Source: UBA4720 sp038227135 (GTDB taxonomy: Bacteria > Gemmatimonadota > Gemmatimonadetes > Gemmatimonadales > Gemmatimonadaceae). Taken from it: a DNA stretch of 64,000 nt. This document shows, piece by piece, positions 1-7,783 of the stretch (position 1 is its first letter; every line of letters begins with the position of its first letter). The DNA is taken from assembly GCA_038227135.1 (NCBI GenBank), contig JBBRQC010000002.1, forward strand, positions 138,898-202,897, read 5' to 3'. Below the pieces are notes generated by a model. It made no database searches. It had not been told where the DNA came from and saw only the letters and a list, made by a program, of their open reading frames with translations. The translations under genes and the position numbers were made by a program.

Positions 1-186
1 GCGGCAGTGAGTCAGGAGATGAGGACGCCGCTCAACACCATCGCAGCGTCAGTGTATTTGCTCATGCTGGAGACCCAGGGCAGCCTTACGCAAAGTCAAC
101 TCGAGCATCTCGCGAGGATCCGGACTGCGGTGAAGCTGCTGGAAACGGGCGTAGCTGGGTTGTCGGAGTCGGCGCAAGCGAACTGA
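1..186 (+). CDS. C-terminal end of a sensor histidine kinase-like protein (partial, degenerate HisKA)
   Basis: Only the last 61 codons are inside the window; the reading frame is open from base 1 to a TGA at 184-186. The fragment begins with SQEMRTPLNTI, which matches the H-box of HisKA dimerisation domains (usual form SHE-L/M-RTPLN), and the next 45 residues form a plausible second helix. The phospho-accepting His is replaced by Gln (CAG at 13-15), and the protein stops right after this domain with no HATPase domain. It is therefore either a pseudokinase or scaffold, or the decayed end of a kinase gene. The upstream part is unseen, so sensor domains cannot be named. It converges with the next gene, with 12 bases between stops. 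Confidence 0.6.
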   Translation, partial: AAVSQEMRTPLNTIAASVYLLMLETQGSLTQSQLEHLARIRTAVKLLETGVAGLSESAQAN

Positions 187-198
187 AGCTCGCGCTTT

Positions 199-576
199 TC
201 AGGATGCGTCTTTCCTGAAGAACGCTTCGATGCACCACGTGCTGGCGCGCTGACGCAAGTCGTCGCCGTTCCAGTCCGAGACGTGCGGGGCGATTGCCAC
301 GAAGCTGCGGTTGTTGATGACGGTCTTGAGGGCGATCAGCACGCGCTCCGGAGTAGTTCCGATGTCCCGCAGCGCTACCGTGAAGCTGCCGACTGCAAGG
401 TGCAATCGCTTCATTGATTCGGCATCTCTCCCCGCCGCGTCCTGAACGGCCTGGCGCAGCCGGTCGCACAACTCCGCTTCGGGAATCGCGAGCTGTAGGA
501 CCAGGCTGTCGCGTTGAGCCGTGGCAATGTCGCCCTTCCGGTCTTCATCGTTGTAGTAGACGATCTGATTGGACAT
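199..576 (-). CDS. Hypothetical protein, 125 aa
   Basis: I do not recognise this family. The start at 576 (MSNQIVYYN) is chosen because a GAGGA ribosome-binding site lies about 7 bases upstream; a longer in-frame extension to 780 lacks any such site. The protein is soluble, with no signal peptide or membrane segment, and looks mostly alpha-helical, with a Leu/Arg-rich middle (about residues 25-60) and a C-terminal half containing a segment around 75-95 (TTPERVLIALKTVI). It converges on the kinase remnant. Coding is supported by the RBS and length, but function is unknown. Confidence 0.55.
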   Translation of the reverse strand: MSNQIVYYNDEDRKGDIATAQRDSLVLQLAIPEAELCDRLRQAVQDAAGRDAESMKRLHLAVGSFTVALRDIGTTPERVLIALKTVINNRSFVAIAPHVSDWNGDDLRQRASTWCIEAFFRKDAS

Positions 577-1066
577 AGTCGGATCCTCGGCGGACACGGC
601 GTCGCCAGAAGCGCCGAGTGCTGTCCTTTTACCTACCGACAGCGGGTACGCGGGCTGGTGTGCAACCTCCCACGCTACAATGACATCTGGCGTGTAATAC
701 TCCGAACTCCGCGCATGGTTGCAAGCATTGGTTGTCTGCGGAGTCGCATTCGTGTAGCAGGTCTCGATCCCGAAACCCACTGCTACATGTTGTTACGTGT
801 ATGGTGACGCGTGTGACGCTTCGTGTGGCCCCTCCCGGCACCATCAAGTCGGGAGTATGCGCTTCGACAACTCTCGAACGCGCTTCCCGATGTAGCAGAG
901 TCCCGCAAACACCGCGATCTGGTGCACACTGGCGATCGCAATCCAACAATTAGCCCCGATTGTGGCATGGCGGGCCCCCGTCGTGCCTTGGACTCCTCCG
1001 AGGATTTCCGGCGGCACGCTTCGACGTGCCCGCCTCAACGTTAGCGGGCGAATTTCGGAGGAGACG
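577..1066. other. 490-base intergenic region with no supported gene
   Basis: Divergent upstream region between the 125-aa hypothetical gene and the ferritin-like operon. The only structure seen is an 8-bp perfect inverted repeat, TGTAGCAG (753-760) with CTGCTACA (780-787), around a 19-base loop and with no T tract. Short open frames here have no ribosome-binding sites and look like chance. Confidence 0.5.
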
Positions 1067-1825
1067 ATGGGCGAACAAAAACTGATGGTGATATCCAGCG
1101 CGGACCAGCTGCTGGAGGGAAAGACCAGGCGCGATTTCCTGAAGCTGGTCGGGCTGGGTGGCGCGGTGATCTTTCTACCGAGCGTTCTCACGAATTGCAG
1201 CAACAACAGCGGTATAACGGGCCCACCGGGCAGCGGCAGCCCTCTCGTTATCGATTTTGCGAAGGGAGACACCGCGGTGCTCCAGTTCGCGTACGCGCTG
1301 GAGCAGCTGGAAGCGGATTTCTACACCAAGGTGGTGGCGAACTTCTCCTCGAGCCTGACCGCGAACGAGCAGACGGTCCTCGGCGAGATCAAGAACCACG
1401 AGGTGATCCACCGCCAGGCGCTCAAGACTATACTCGGCAGCACAAACGACTTCACCGTTCACACGAATTATAGCGGCCTGAATTTCAGCGATCGGGCCTC
1501 GGTGCTCAACACGGCAAAGACCTTTGAGGATCTGGGCGTAGCCGCGTACAACGGCGCAGCGCAATACCTCACAAGCACCGCGAATCTTCTCGTGGCAGGC
1601 AAGATCGTTTCCGTCGAGGCCCGTCACGCATCGGCGATTCGGGATCTGATCGCGCCGAAGACATCCAGTCAGGGCGACAGCGGAACCAGCTTCGCACCCA
1701 AGTCGTTCGACGACGTGTTCAGCCCAGGCAAGGTCAGAACGGCCGCGCAGGCGTTCGTAGTCGAGCAGCTCACGTTCAGCAACGCGCCCAGCACGTTCGT
1801 GCAGGGACCGAACAACAACGGTTAA
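1067..1825 (+). CDS. Tat-exported ferritin-like (Ferritin_2) lipoprotein
   Basis: 252-aa member of the ferritin-like family that includes plant desiccation-related PCC13-62 proteins. The start at 1067 is set by GGAGGAGACG just before ATG. Residues 22-28 (RRDFLKL) plus a hydrophobic stretch form a twin-arginine signal, ending in a possible lipobox LTNC near residue 48. The four-helix core shows paired carboxylate/His motifs expected of a diiron site: LEQLEADFY, KNHEVIH, FEDLGV and VEARHAS. It is first in an operon with a second ferritin-like gene (14-base gap), tatC and tatA, so the cassette brings its own export machinery. The physiological role (iron handling, oxidative or desiccation protection) is inferred from the family, not shown. 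Confidence 0.85.
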   Translation: MGEQKLMVISSADQLLEGKTRRDFLKLVGLGGAVIFLPSVLTNCSNNSGITGPPGSGSPLVIDFAKGDTAVLQFAYALEQLEADFYTKVVANFSSSLTANEQTVLGEIKNHEVIHRQALKTILGSTNDFTVHTNYSGLNFSDRASVLNTAKTFEDLGVAAYNGAAQYLTSTANLLVAGKIVSVEARHASAIRDLIAPKTSSQGDSGTSFAPKSFDDVFSPGKVRTAAQAFVVEQLTFSNAPSTFVQGPNNNG

Positions 1826-1839
1826 GGAGCAATAACATC

Positions 1840-2664
1840 ATGACACCACAGAAAACACTTTTCGATTCGATCGATCCCGAGATCATCGAGACCATAGCCA
1901 ACCGGCACGAAGAGATATCGAAGGGCGCCAGCGCGAGCTCGAAGGTGATGGCCGCCCTCGCAATCGGATCTATTCCGGTCGCGCTCGCCGCGCTCAGCAA
2001 GGAGGCCTACGGCCAGACGCCAGCCGATGTCGTTGACGTCCTTCAGTTCGCGCTCACGCTCGAGTACCTCGAAGCGGAGTTCTACAATCGCGGAGTGGCC
2101 AACGCAGACGTGATGGCGATTCCGGCGGCTGACCGTCCGGTTTACACCACGATCCAGACCCACGAGAACGATCACGTCGCGGCGCTCAAGACATTCATCA
2201 CGGCGCGTGGCGCGGTGCCGGGCGCCAAGCCCAGCTTCGATTTCACAGCAAAGGGGAACGTCCCGGGCTTCAACTTCGGAGCGGGCCAGTATGCCACGTT
2301 CCAGGTGCTGTCGCAGGCGTTCGAGGACACGGGAGTGCGCGCGTACAAGGGGCAGGCTGGCAGACTCATCAACGACAAGCCGGCTCTGAACGCTGCTCTC
2401 TCGATTCATTCGGTCGAAGCCAGACACGCGTCGGAGATTCGCCGGCTGCGTGGGAAGAAGGGCTGGATCACGGGCAACAGTCGCGACGATCTGCCCGCTT
2501 TCACCCAGGGCATCTACAATGGTGAGGAGAACACCACTCAGGCCGGCCTGGATATCTCCGCGCTCGGCACGGGCAACGGTGGCGTCGATGCAGTGACGCA
2601 ATCATTCGATGAGCCGCTGACCAAGGATCAGGTTTTGGCAATCGTCTCACCGTTCATCAACTGA
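1840..2664 (+). CDS. Ferritin-like (Ferritin_2) domain protein
   Basis: 274 aa, preceded by AAGGAG at 1824-1829. It shares the four-helix ligand pattern of the previous gene (LEYLEAEFY, THENDHVAAL, FEDTGV, VEARHAS), so the two are paralogues. A hydrophobic segment near residues 33-50 is followed by ALSKEAYGQ, but there is no twin-arginine pair. It may leave the cell as a partner of the Tat-dependent first protein or by another route. About 70 C-terminal residues (DDLPAFTQGIYNGEENT onwards) have no obvious counterpart in the diiron core. Located between ferritin-like gene 1 and tatC, with short gaps on both sides. Confidence 0.85.
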   Translation: MTPQKTLFDSIDPEIIETIANRHEEISKGASASSKVMAALAIGSIPVALAALSKEAYGQTPADVVDVLQFALTLEYLEAEFYNRGVANADVMAIPAADRPVYTTIQTHENDHVAALKTFITARGAVPGAKPSFDFTAKGNVPGFNFGAGQYATFQVLSQAFEDTGVRAYKGQAGRLINDKPALNAALSIHSVEARHASEIRRLRGKKGWITGNSRDDLPAFTQGIYNGEENTTQAGLDISALGTGNGGVDAVTQSFDEPLTKDQVLAIVSPFIN

Positions 2665-2680
2665 GAAAGGGCTCGCCCAG

Positions 2681-3487
2681 ATGCAAATGAAGATCGGACA
2701 GGGAATGAGCAACACGACGGCGATGCCGATTCTGGATCACCTCGAGGAGCTCAGGAAGCGACTGTTCTGGATTTCCGGGGCAGTGGTGATCGGCGTAGTT
2801 GCCGGATTCACGCTTCTTTCCAGGATCGATCTGATTCGTCTGGGCGAGCGTCCCATACTGCCATTTCTTCACGGCAGGAATCTGATCTATACGCACCCCG
2901 GGACTTCGTTCCACATATTGCTCAGCGCGTCACTGTTTTTGGGGATAGTACTCGCCGCCCCTGTGATCGCTGGGCAGTTATGGGGGTTTTTGTCTCCCGC
3001 CCTCTACGCGCACGAGAAGCGGGTCATCGTTCCAGTAATGGTGGGGATGGTCGTGCTGTTCCTGGCGGGAGTGGCACTCAGCTTCTTCGTGGTGCTGCCA
3101 CTGACGCTCGGCATGCTGATGGGTCTCGAGTCGGGCGCACTCACACCGATGATCTCGGCGACTGAGTACTTCGATTTCGCGATCAGCATGTGCGTGACGT
3201 TCGGGCTGGTGTTCGAGATACCCATCATTATTCTGGCGCTCACGGCGATGGGGATCGTGACGCCCGAGTTTCTCTCGAAGTACCGCCGGCATTCGATCGT
3301 CGTGTGCTTCACCGTTGCGGCGTTCATCACGCCGGGCGCCGATCCGTACTCGCTCGTCGCCCTGGCCGTTCCGCTATACGCGTTATATGAGGGCAGCATC
3401 CTGCTCGCCCGAATCGTCGTCCGCAGGCGCGAAAAGCGGAAGGCGAATGAGTCCAACATCCAATTCTCGATTCCAGAGGTCAGCTAG
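2681..3487 (+). CDS. tatC: Sec-independent protein translocase TatC
   Basis: 268 aa, the usual length for TatC, the multi-spanning receptor that binds twin-arginine signals. The conserved N-terminal LDHLEELRKRLFW and the loop PALYAHEKR are present, followed by six hydrophobic segments. ATG at 2681 is preceded by GAAAGG about 10 bases upstream; an internal ATG (MSNTTAMPIL) eight codons later is an alternative start. It follows the ferritin-like genes by 16 bases and precedes tatA by 2 bases, so the four genes are almost certainly co-transcribed. Confidence 0.95.
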   Translation: MQMKIGQGMSNTTAMPILDHLEELRKRLFWISGAVVIGVVAGFTLLSRIDLIRLGERPILPFLHGRNLIYTHPGTSFHILLSASLFLGIVLAAPVIAGQLWGFLSPALYAHEKRVIVPVMVGMVVLFLAGVALSFFVVLPLTLGMLMGLESGALTPMISATEYFDFAISMCVTFGLVFEIPIIILALTAMGIVTPEFLSKYRRHSIVVCFTVAAFITPGADPYSLVALAVPLYALYEGSILLARIVVRRREKRKANESNIQFSIPEVS

Positions 3488-3489
3488 CA

Positions 3490-3741
3490 ATGTTCGAAAA
3501 TCTGAGTCTTCCCCACATCCTGATGGTGCTGATGATCGTGATGCTCCTGTTCGGGGCAAAGCGAATCCCCGAGATCGCGGGCTCGATGGGGAAAGGCATC
3601 AAGGAGTTCAAGAAAAACATCAACGATGCGACGCGCGAAGAGCCGTCGAGTCTGTCGCGTGGGAGCTCAAACGCGGGCGCCAGATCCAGTCAGGCCGAGC
3701 AGGAGGAAGAGAGGCAAGCGGGTCCGAGGCGGCTGTCGTGA
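3490..3741 (+). CDS. tatA: Twin-arginine translocase subunit TatA
   Basis: 83 aa with one N-terminal membrane helix, the LFGAKRIPE hinge containing the invariant Phe-Gly, and an amphipathic helix (GKGIKEFKKNIND) followed by a charged, flexible tail. This is the pore-forming TatA/E type, not TatB, judging by the short length and hinge. It lies two bases after tatC. With TatC alone this gives a minimal TatAC system, as in organisms whose TatA also does the TatB job. No tatB is seen in the window. Confidence 0.92.
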   Translation: MFENLSLPHILMVLMIVMLLFGAKRIPEIAGSMGKGIKEFKKNINDATREEPSSLSRGSSNAGARSSQAEQEEERQAGPRRLS

Positions 3742-3883
3742 CCAGCTGATCGCGGTCAATTCGATAACCCCAACCGTCTGAGAAGCGCGGCTAACGGAGG
3801 GCCGCGTGCATGGCTCGTTCCGAACGTGACCTGTTAGGACAGCCGCAAAGCGCACATGTTTCAGTCATTGAGGAGGGTCTTAT

Positions 3884-4741
3884 ATGACCGCCAAGATTGA
3901 CACATTGCCTGGAGTGAGTAGGCGCATCGAGGGCCTCGACGTCGACGCACTGAGGCAGGCGATTCAGGTGGAGTACGCACTCGTCGCCGCGGAGCCGGAG
4001 CGAGGCTTTCACTTTCATACGGGCCGGCGGCTCGCTGCGATCGTCGGGTACGAAGAAGAATGGCTCAACGACGTGCCGGAAGCGACAATCGCGTCGTTCG
4101 CCGGAACGGGAAACCCGTTCAGTCTGGGTCGTTTGATGCCGGGCGAGCACGTGGTCGACGTTGGCTGCGGTGCGGGCATCGACAGCATTATCGCCGCCAA
4201 AATGGTCGGTCCTGCCGGCAGCGTCGTCGGCGTGGACATGACACCGGCGATGGTCGAGAAGGCGCGCAACAGCGCGAAGGAAGCAGGGTTGAATAATCTG
4301 GACTTTCGGCAGGGACTCGCCGAATCAATACCGGTTGGCGACGGTTGGGCAGATGTGGTCATCTCGAACGGCGTGCTCAATCTTTTTCCCGACAAGCTCG
4401 CCGGCCTCCAGGAAATTGCGCGCGTTCTCAAGCCGGACGGTCGCCTCCAGATCGGCGACATTCTCGTTCAGAAAGCGGTCCCCGAGAGCGGAAAGAAGGA
4501 TATCAATCTCTGGAAGGGTTGAATTGCCGGCGCTCTGCAGGATGCAGAGCTCGAAGCAACTGTCATAGCGGCGGGCTTCGTCGATTTCGAGATCGTCTGG
4601 CGCGGGGACGTATATGCCGGAGCGCCCCAGTCGTCGAGCGCCGCGCAGTTCGGCACCATGGGAATCAACTTTCGCGCGCGAAAGGCGCGCCACGAGGCTG
4701 AATGGGAGGCTGCGCTGGCGAAGTTGAGCTGCCAGTTGTGA
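3884..4741 (+). CDS. Arsenite methyltransferase-like SAM methyltransferase; predicted selenoprotein (Sec213)
   Basis: Conventional reading stops at UGA 4520-4522 (212 aa), but the frame then stays open for 72 more sense codons with good family character, ending at TGA 4739-4741. Read through, the protein is 285 aa. Motif I is VDVGCGAG, then VGVDMTPAMVEKAR, LKPDGRLQIGDI and, after the UGA, IAGALQDAELEATVIAAGF. In ArsM-type relatives that junction reads GC(V/I)AGA with a conserved substrate-binding Cys, so the UGA replaces a functional Cys. A hairpin with GCTCTGC (4532-4538), loop AGGAT and GCAGAGC (4544-4550) starts its loop 16 bases after the UGA, matching bacterial SECIS rules. The next gene begins inside the distal stop (GTGA). 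RBS GAGGAGGG precedes ATG 3884. The Cys in the SAM-motif loop of classical ArsM is Ser here, so the substrate may not be arsenite. Confidence 0.82.
4523..4550 (+). promoter_or_regulatory. Predicted bacterial SECIS element downstream of UGA213
   Basis: Seven uninterrupted base pairs (4532-4538 with 4544-4550), apical loop AGGAU (4539-4543) with G at its second and third positions, and 16 bases between the UGA and the loop. These are the features used to define bacterial SECIS elements recognised by SelB. The element lies inside the coding sequence, as expected in bacteria. Confidence 0.75.
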
Positions 4742-5355
4742 TCAATCCGAGGACACACTGGGAGACTGTCTTTCGCACGAAAGATGTTCACGAGGTAAGC
4801 TGGTTTCAGCCCGAAGCACGCCTTTCGCTCGATCTGATCACCAGAATCTGCGGCGATCGGGATGCGCCGATCATCGATGTCGGTGCTGGCGCTTCAGTGC
4901 TGGTAGACAATCTTCTGGCCTTCGGATATCGGGATGTCAGCGTGCTGGATGTGTCGGAAGCCGCGCTCGCAATCTCACGAGAGCGGCTCGGTGCTGAATC
5001 GGCAAGAGTAAAGTGGAGGCGCGCCGATGTCCTGCGAGTCGAGCTCGACGAAGGCGCTTATGCGGTGTGGCATGACCGCGCGGTGTTTCATTTCCTCACT
5101 GACGCGGCCGACCGCCAGGCGTATGTTGGCCAGGTTCGCCGCGCGGTCAAGCCCGGTGGCTACGTCCTGGTGGCGACCTTTGCCGAGGACGGACCGGACC
5201 GCTGCAGCGGCCTTCCAGTTGTGCGCTACTCCGCGCAAGGTCTTCATTCGGAATTCGGGACCGATTTTCTGCTGGTCGGAACCGAGCACGAGGATCATCG
5301 CACGCCCTCGGGCGTCGAGCAGTCTTTCCTTTACTGCCTCTGTCGCAGACAGTGA
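4738..5355 (+). CDS. Class I SAM-dependent methyltransferase
   Basis: 205 aa from GTG 4738, which overlaps the stop of the selenoprotein as GTGA; an ATG at 4702 in the same frame would overlap it more deeply. The N-terminal HWETVFRTKDVHEVSWFQ is a signature of a widespread small methyltransferase family. Motif I is PIIDVGAGAS, followed by VSVLDVSEAAL, and RAVKPGGYVLVATF is the usual post-motif strand. The substrate is unknown for this family; the frequent HDRAVFHFL segment after motif III is present. Tight coupling to the predicted selenoprotein suggests a shared detoxification or thiol/metalloid methylation role, which is inference. Confidence 0.85.
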   Translation: MINPRTHWETVFRTKDVHEVSWFQPEARLSLDLITRICGDRDAPIIDVGAGASVLVDNLLAFGYRDVSVLDVSEAALAISRERLGAESARVKWRRADVLRVELDEGAYAVWHDRAVFHFLTDAADRQAYVGQVRRAVKPGGYVLVATFAEDGPDRCSGLPVVRYSAQGLHSEFGTDFLLVGTEHEDHRTPSGVEQSFLYCLCRRQ

Positions 5356-5382
5356 GCCGGCAATAGCCCGGTCGAGTGGTCG

Positions 5383-5895
5383 TTATCTTGACTCGAACTT
5401 CGACACCGGGTGGATTTCCGTCCATCCGTTGTGGGAGTCAATGACGTATGTGCCGGTGGCTCTGACGTGCGCGCCCACCTTGGGTATCGGGATCCGGTTG
5501 GCGTAACCAGTGCAGGCTGATTTCACCTTCTTCATGGACGTCGGATTCGCACACACGATCTCCAGCACGATGTCGCCGCCTTTCTTCTTGTTGTTCCTCT
5601 TGTTGACCAGCTTGTCCTGACCCGGATCGAGGTGCAGCAGGAAATGTTGATCGCCGTCGGCGTCAGCACTCGATTCGGTGATCACGCCGGTCACGCTCAT
5701 ACAAGGCGCGAGCTGGTGCAATCGCTTCGGATTGTAGACGTGATTCCAGAGGGAAGCGTCGCAGCCGCTGGCCGCTGGTTGTGACGCCGGGAATTTCGTC
5801 GCGTATCTGGCACTCTGGGCGTTAGCCGGTTCTGGCGACAAAGTAAAAGCCGAAAGCAGGATTGCAGATAAGACAGCTGCTGAGTTCTTGTGCAC
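5383..5895 (-). CDS. Secreted hypothetical protein, 170 aa
   Basis: The N-terminus MHKNSAAVLSAILLSAFTL followed by ANAQS is a clear Sec signal peptide with cleavage near residue 27. The mature part has three or four Cys residues and looks beta-rich; the segment VGAHVRATGTYVID followed by NGWTEIHPV resembles OB-fold-like domains found in secreted soil-bacterial proteins. No catalytic motif is evident. Convergent with the methyltransferase gene (27 bases apart). Function is unknown. Confidence 0.75.
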   Translation of the reverse strand: MHKNSAAVLSAILLSAFTLSPEPANAQSARYATKFPASQPAASGCDASLWNHVYNPKRLHQLAPCMSVTGVITESSADADGDQHFLLHLDPGQDKLVNKRNNKKKGGDIVLEIVCANPTSMKKVKSACTGYANRIPIPKVGAHVRATGTYVIDSHNGWTEIHPVSKFESR

Positions 5896-6026
5896 GAGAT
5901 CCTCCGTGTGGCACTGGACTAACTAATAGTATTGCTAGTAGTGCGCCGTGGCGGTGCAGGCCGGACACTTTGTGGTCGGCGAGCTCGCGAAATAGCCTCG
6001 CCGACCTGACCACTTACGTCGCGGTG

Positions 6027-6533
6027 CTAAGGAGCTGTAGCTGCTGGTGCGACGCCCGGCTGGGGCGCCTTCGCGCGACCATTCAGGACACAAGTGATGG
6101 AGTCTTTTGCACCTGGCTTGTCCATCGTAATCCCGGCAGTCGCAGGATCTGCCGCCTGCACGAAGCTCGTATACTTCTTCGCTTGGGGCGAGACGGAGTA
6201 GATCAGACCCGGCTTGGCCACATCCGTGGTAACCCAGGTGCCCACGATCGCCTCACCATTGGGCGCGATGATGTCCGCTGATAGGAAGTAGGCTCGCACC
6301 TTCACTCCAACAGAGTCGATCGTTGTGTCAGACTTCACCGCCCACGCATTTGCGATCCTGAAATCCTTTCTGATCAACCCGCCGGCCAGATCCGGCATCA
6401 GGTCTCCGGAGAACTGGAGGCACGCGCTCGGTGGAGGCGCGGACTTGCACGAGGCGCCGAGGATCGCCAAGAGCGCAGCAGACGCGATACGTCCACCGAT
6501 CGCGGCGGTTCGCCTGGACATTGATCGCTTCAT
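6027..6533 (-). CDS. Hypothetical lipoprotein, 168 aa
   Basis: Signal sequence with lipobox LGASC (Cys at about 29). The mature region has no recognisable domain and ends in a Pro/Ala-rich tail. The ATG at 6533 overlaps the stop of the upstream SnoaL-cupin gene as ATGA, so the two are translated from one message. I cannot assign a function. Confidence 0.75.
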   Translation of the reverse strand: MKRSMSRRTAAIGGRIASAALLAILGASCKSAPPPSACLQFSGDLMPDLAGGLIRKDFRIANAWAVKSDTTIDSVGVKVRAYFLSADIIAPNGEAIVGTWVTTDVAKPGLIYSVSPQAKKYTSFVQAADPATAGITMDKPGAKDSITCVLNGRAKAPQPGVAPAATAP

Positions 6534-7408
6534 TTCGGCGCGCCCGGATTTATCACGAACGGCCCACGACCGTTGACCTGCACGATCGTAACTCCGTGAG
6601 TGTGCCCGAAGTGTGATTGATTCGGCGGGAGATAGACGAAGTCACCCGGACCATATGGGTGGAGCGCCGTCGCGTCGAACGTATTTCCCATCCCCAGCGC
6701 GACGTTGCCCGAGACCACCGTCACGTTCTCGCCGGCGGGATGCCAGTGAACCGGGATCTGATACCCGTCGGGGAATTGCAGGCGCAGCACGAAGCCGCCG
6801 GGCCCGGCCGGATTTCCGTGCAGTACCGCGACCCTGGCTCCGGGCGCAAAGCCCGGCGCGGTCAGGTCGCCCCAGGTCAGTGCGCTCGCCGGGTGCGTCT
6901 CCATTGTGGATGGATCCATCGGCGGAGCAGCGGCCGTTGCCGGCGGGATCGGAATGGTGCTGACCGGTGCGTCGAGCGCGACGCGCCACTTTCCGTTCAC
7001 CTTGTGCCAGACCGTGACATATGTGCCGGCGTCGCTCGTCTTCCCGGTCGGCGTGTCGTACGACTCGGTATAGGTCCCGTATTCCGTCGCCCTCGTCGGA
7101 CTCGCGACGTCGACCCAGGTGGGTGTCCAGTGCACCTTCAACGCGGGAATCTTTACCATATCGCCCCACTGGGTGCGGATCTGATCAGATCCCTTCATTA
7201 CCGGAGCGTTGGCGAACATCACGACCGCGTTCGGCGTAAACAGGCCGACGATGCTGTCGACCTGCTGCGAGGCGATGTAACGTTGCCATGCGCTGGACGC
7301 TGCGCGAATTGCTCGTTCGTCTCTCGACTGACCTGTCCCCGTCTGTGCGACTGCGACCATCGCGACCGCAATCAAAGAGACCAGCGCGGGAATCCTCGTC
7401 GTGCGCAT
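6530..7408 (-). CDS. Exported SnoaL-like plus cupin two-domain protein
   Basis: 292 aa. Two adjacent ATGs follow AGGAGGACG; the second (7408) has the better spacing, 7411 being the alternative. After a signal peptide (VSLIAVAMVAVAQTG), residues about 28-150 form a SnoaL/DUF4440-like fold (AWQRYIASQQVDSIVGLFTPNAV, WHKVNGKWR). A C-terminal cupin follows, with metal-ligand pattern PVHWHPAGENVTVV and later PNQSHFGHTHG. A paralogue with the same architecture lies at 52218-53105. The cupin likely binds a metal; no enzyme activity can be named. It may work with the lipoprotein encoded next. Confidence 0.82.
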   Translation of the reverse strand: MRTTRIPALVSLIAVAMVAVAQTGTGQSRDERAIRAASSAWQRYIASQQVDSIVGLFTPNAVVMFANAPVMKGSDQIRTQWGDMVKIPALKVHWTPTWVDVASPTRATEYGTYTESYDTPTGKTSDAGTYVTVWHKVNGKWRVALDAPVSTIPIPPATAAAPPMDPSTMETHPASALTWGDLTAPGFAPGARVAVLHGNPAGPGGFVLRLQFPDGYQIPVHWHPAGENVTVVSGNVALGMGNTFDATALHPYGPGDFVYLPPNQSHFGHTHGVTIVQVNGRGPFVINPGAPK

Positions 7409-7532
7409 CATCGTCCTCCTGCAACCGTTCAGTGCTTGGGTGGGATGGAGCCTGACAGGCGTATTCGTCCTGCCAGCATATCCGCCCCGAATTGCGCCGT
7501 CAAGATCGACGGGTTGCGTAGTCTTGACACCA

Positions 7533-7561
7533 TTGACCGCCGTTGCACCGACAAATACATT
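7533..7561 (+). promoter_or_regulatory. Probable promoter of the leuCDB unit
   Basis: TTGACC (7533-7538), a 17-base spacer and TACATT (7556-7561). Transcription would start near 7568, about 33 bases before the leader peptide. A second -35-like TTGACA lies at 7524-7529. Confidence 0.5.
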
Positions 7562-7600
7562 CCCGAACAGTCGCGTCCGGCTCACCCCACGACCACGCCC

Positions 7601-7684
7601 ATGCACCGCTTCGGTTTCCAGATTCGATTCCTTCGACTTCTTACGACTCTTCGAGAGAGAGGCGACCAGCTGGCACGCGCGTAA
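7601..7684 (+). CDS. leuL: Leucine leader peptide of leuCDB attenuator
   Basis: 27 codons with the core FLRLLTTLRERG. The four Leu codons near the middle are all CTT, clustered at 7631-7651, which suits ribosome stalling when charged tRNA-Leu is low. No Shine-Dalgarno is visible, so initiation efficiency is uncertain. The bases encoding the residues after the Leu cluster (TTCGAGAG, 7650-7657) are complementary to CTCTCGAA at 7713-7720, the 5' arm of the terminator. Stalling on the Leu codons would leave them free to pair and so let transcription enter leuC. Confidence 0.55.
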   Translation: MHRFGFQIRFLRLLTTLRERGDQLARA

Positions 7685-7708
7685 TTCCGCGAACAGAAGC
7701 AACCAGGC

Positions 7709-7741
7709 CGGCCTCTCGAACCCTCGAGGGGCCGTTTTTGT
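7709..7741 (+). terminator. leu attenuator terminator
   Basis: Eleven base pairs (7709-7719 with 7724-7734, one G-U), loop ACCC, followed by a T tract. It lies between the leader peptide and leuC, where it would block the operon unless the alternative pairing 7650-7657/7713-7720 forms. Confidence 0.75.
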
Positions 7742-7783
7742 TTCCAACCCTTTTCAATTCAACGCTCGCCGCATGCGCAACTG

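Noticed and set aside
3884..4522. A truncated 212-aa methyltransferase pseudogene stopped by UGA
   Set aside because: The stop falls precisely on the conserved Cys position, the downstream frame is intact to a stop that overlaps the next start, and a SECIS-type hairpin follows. A random nonsense mutation would not explain these together.
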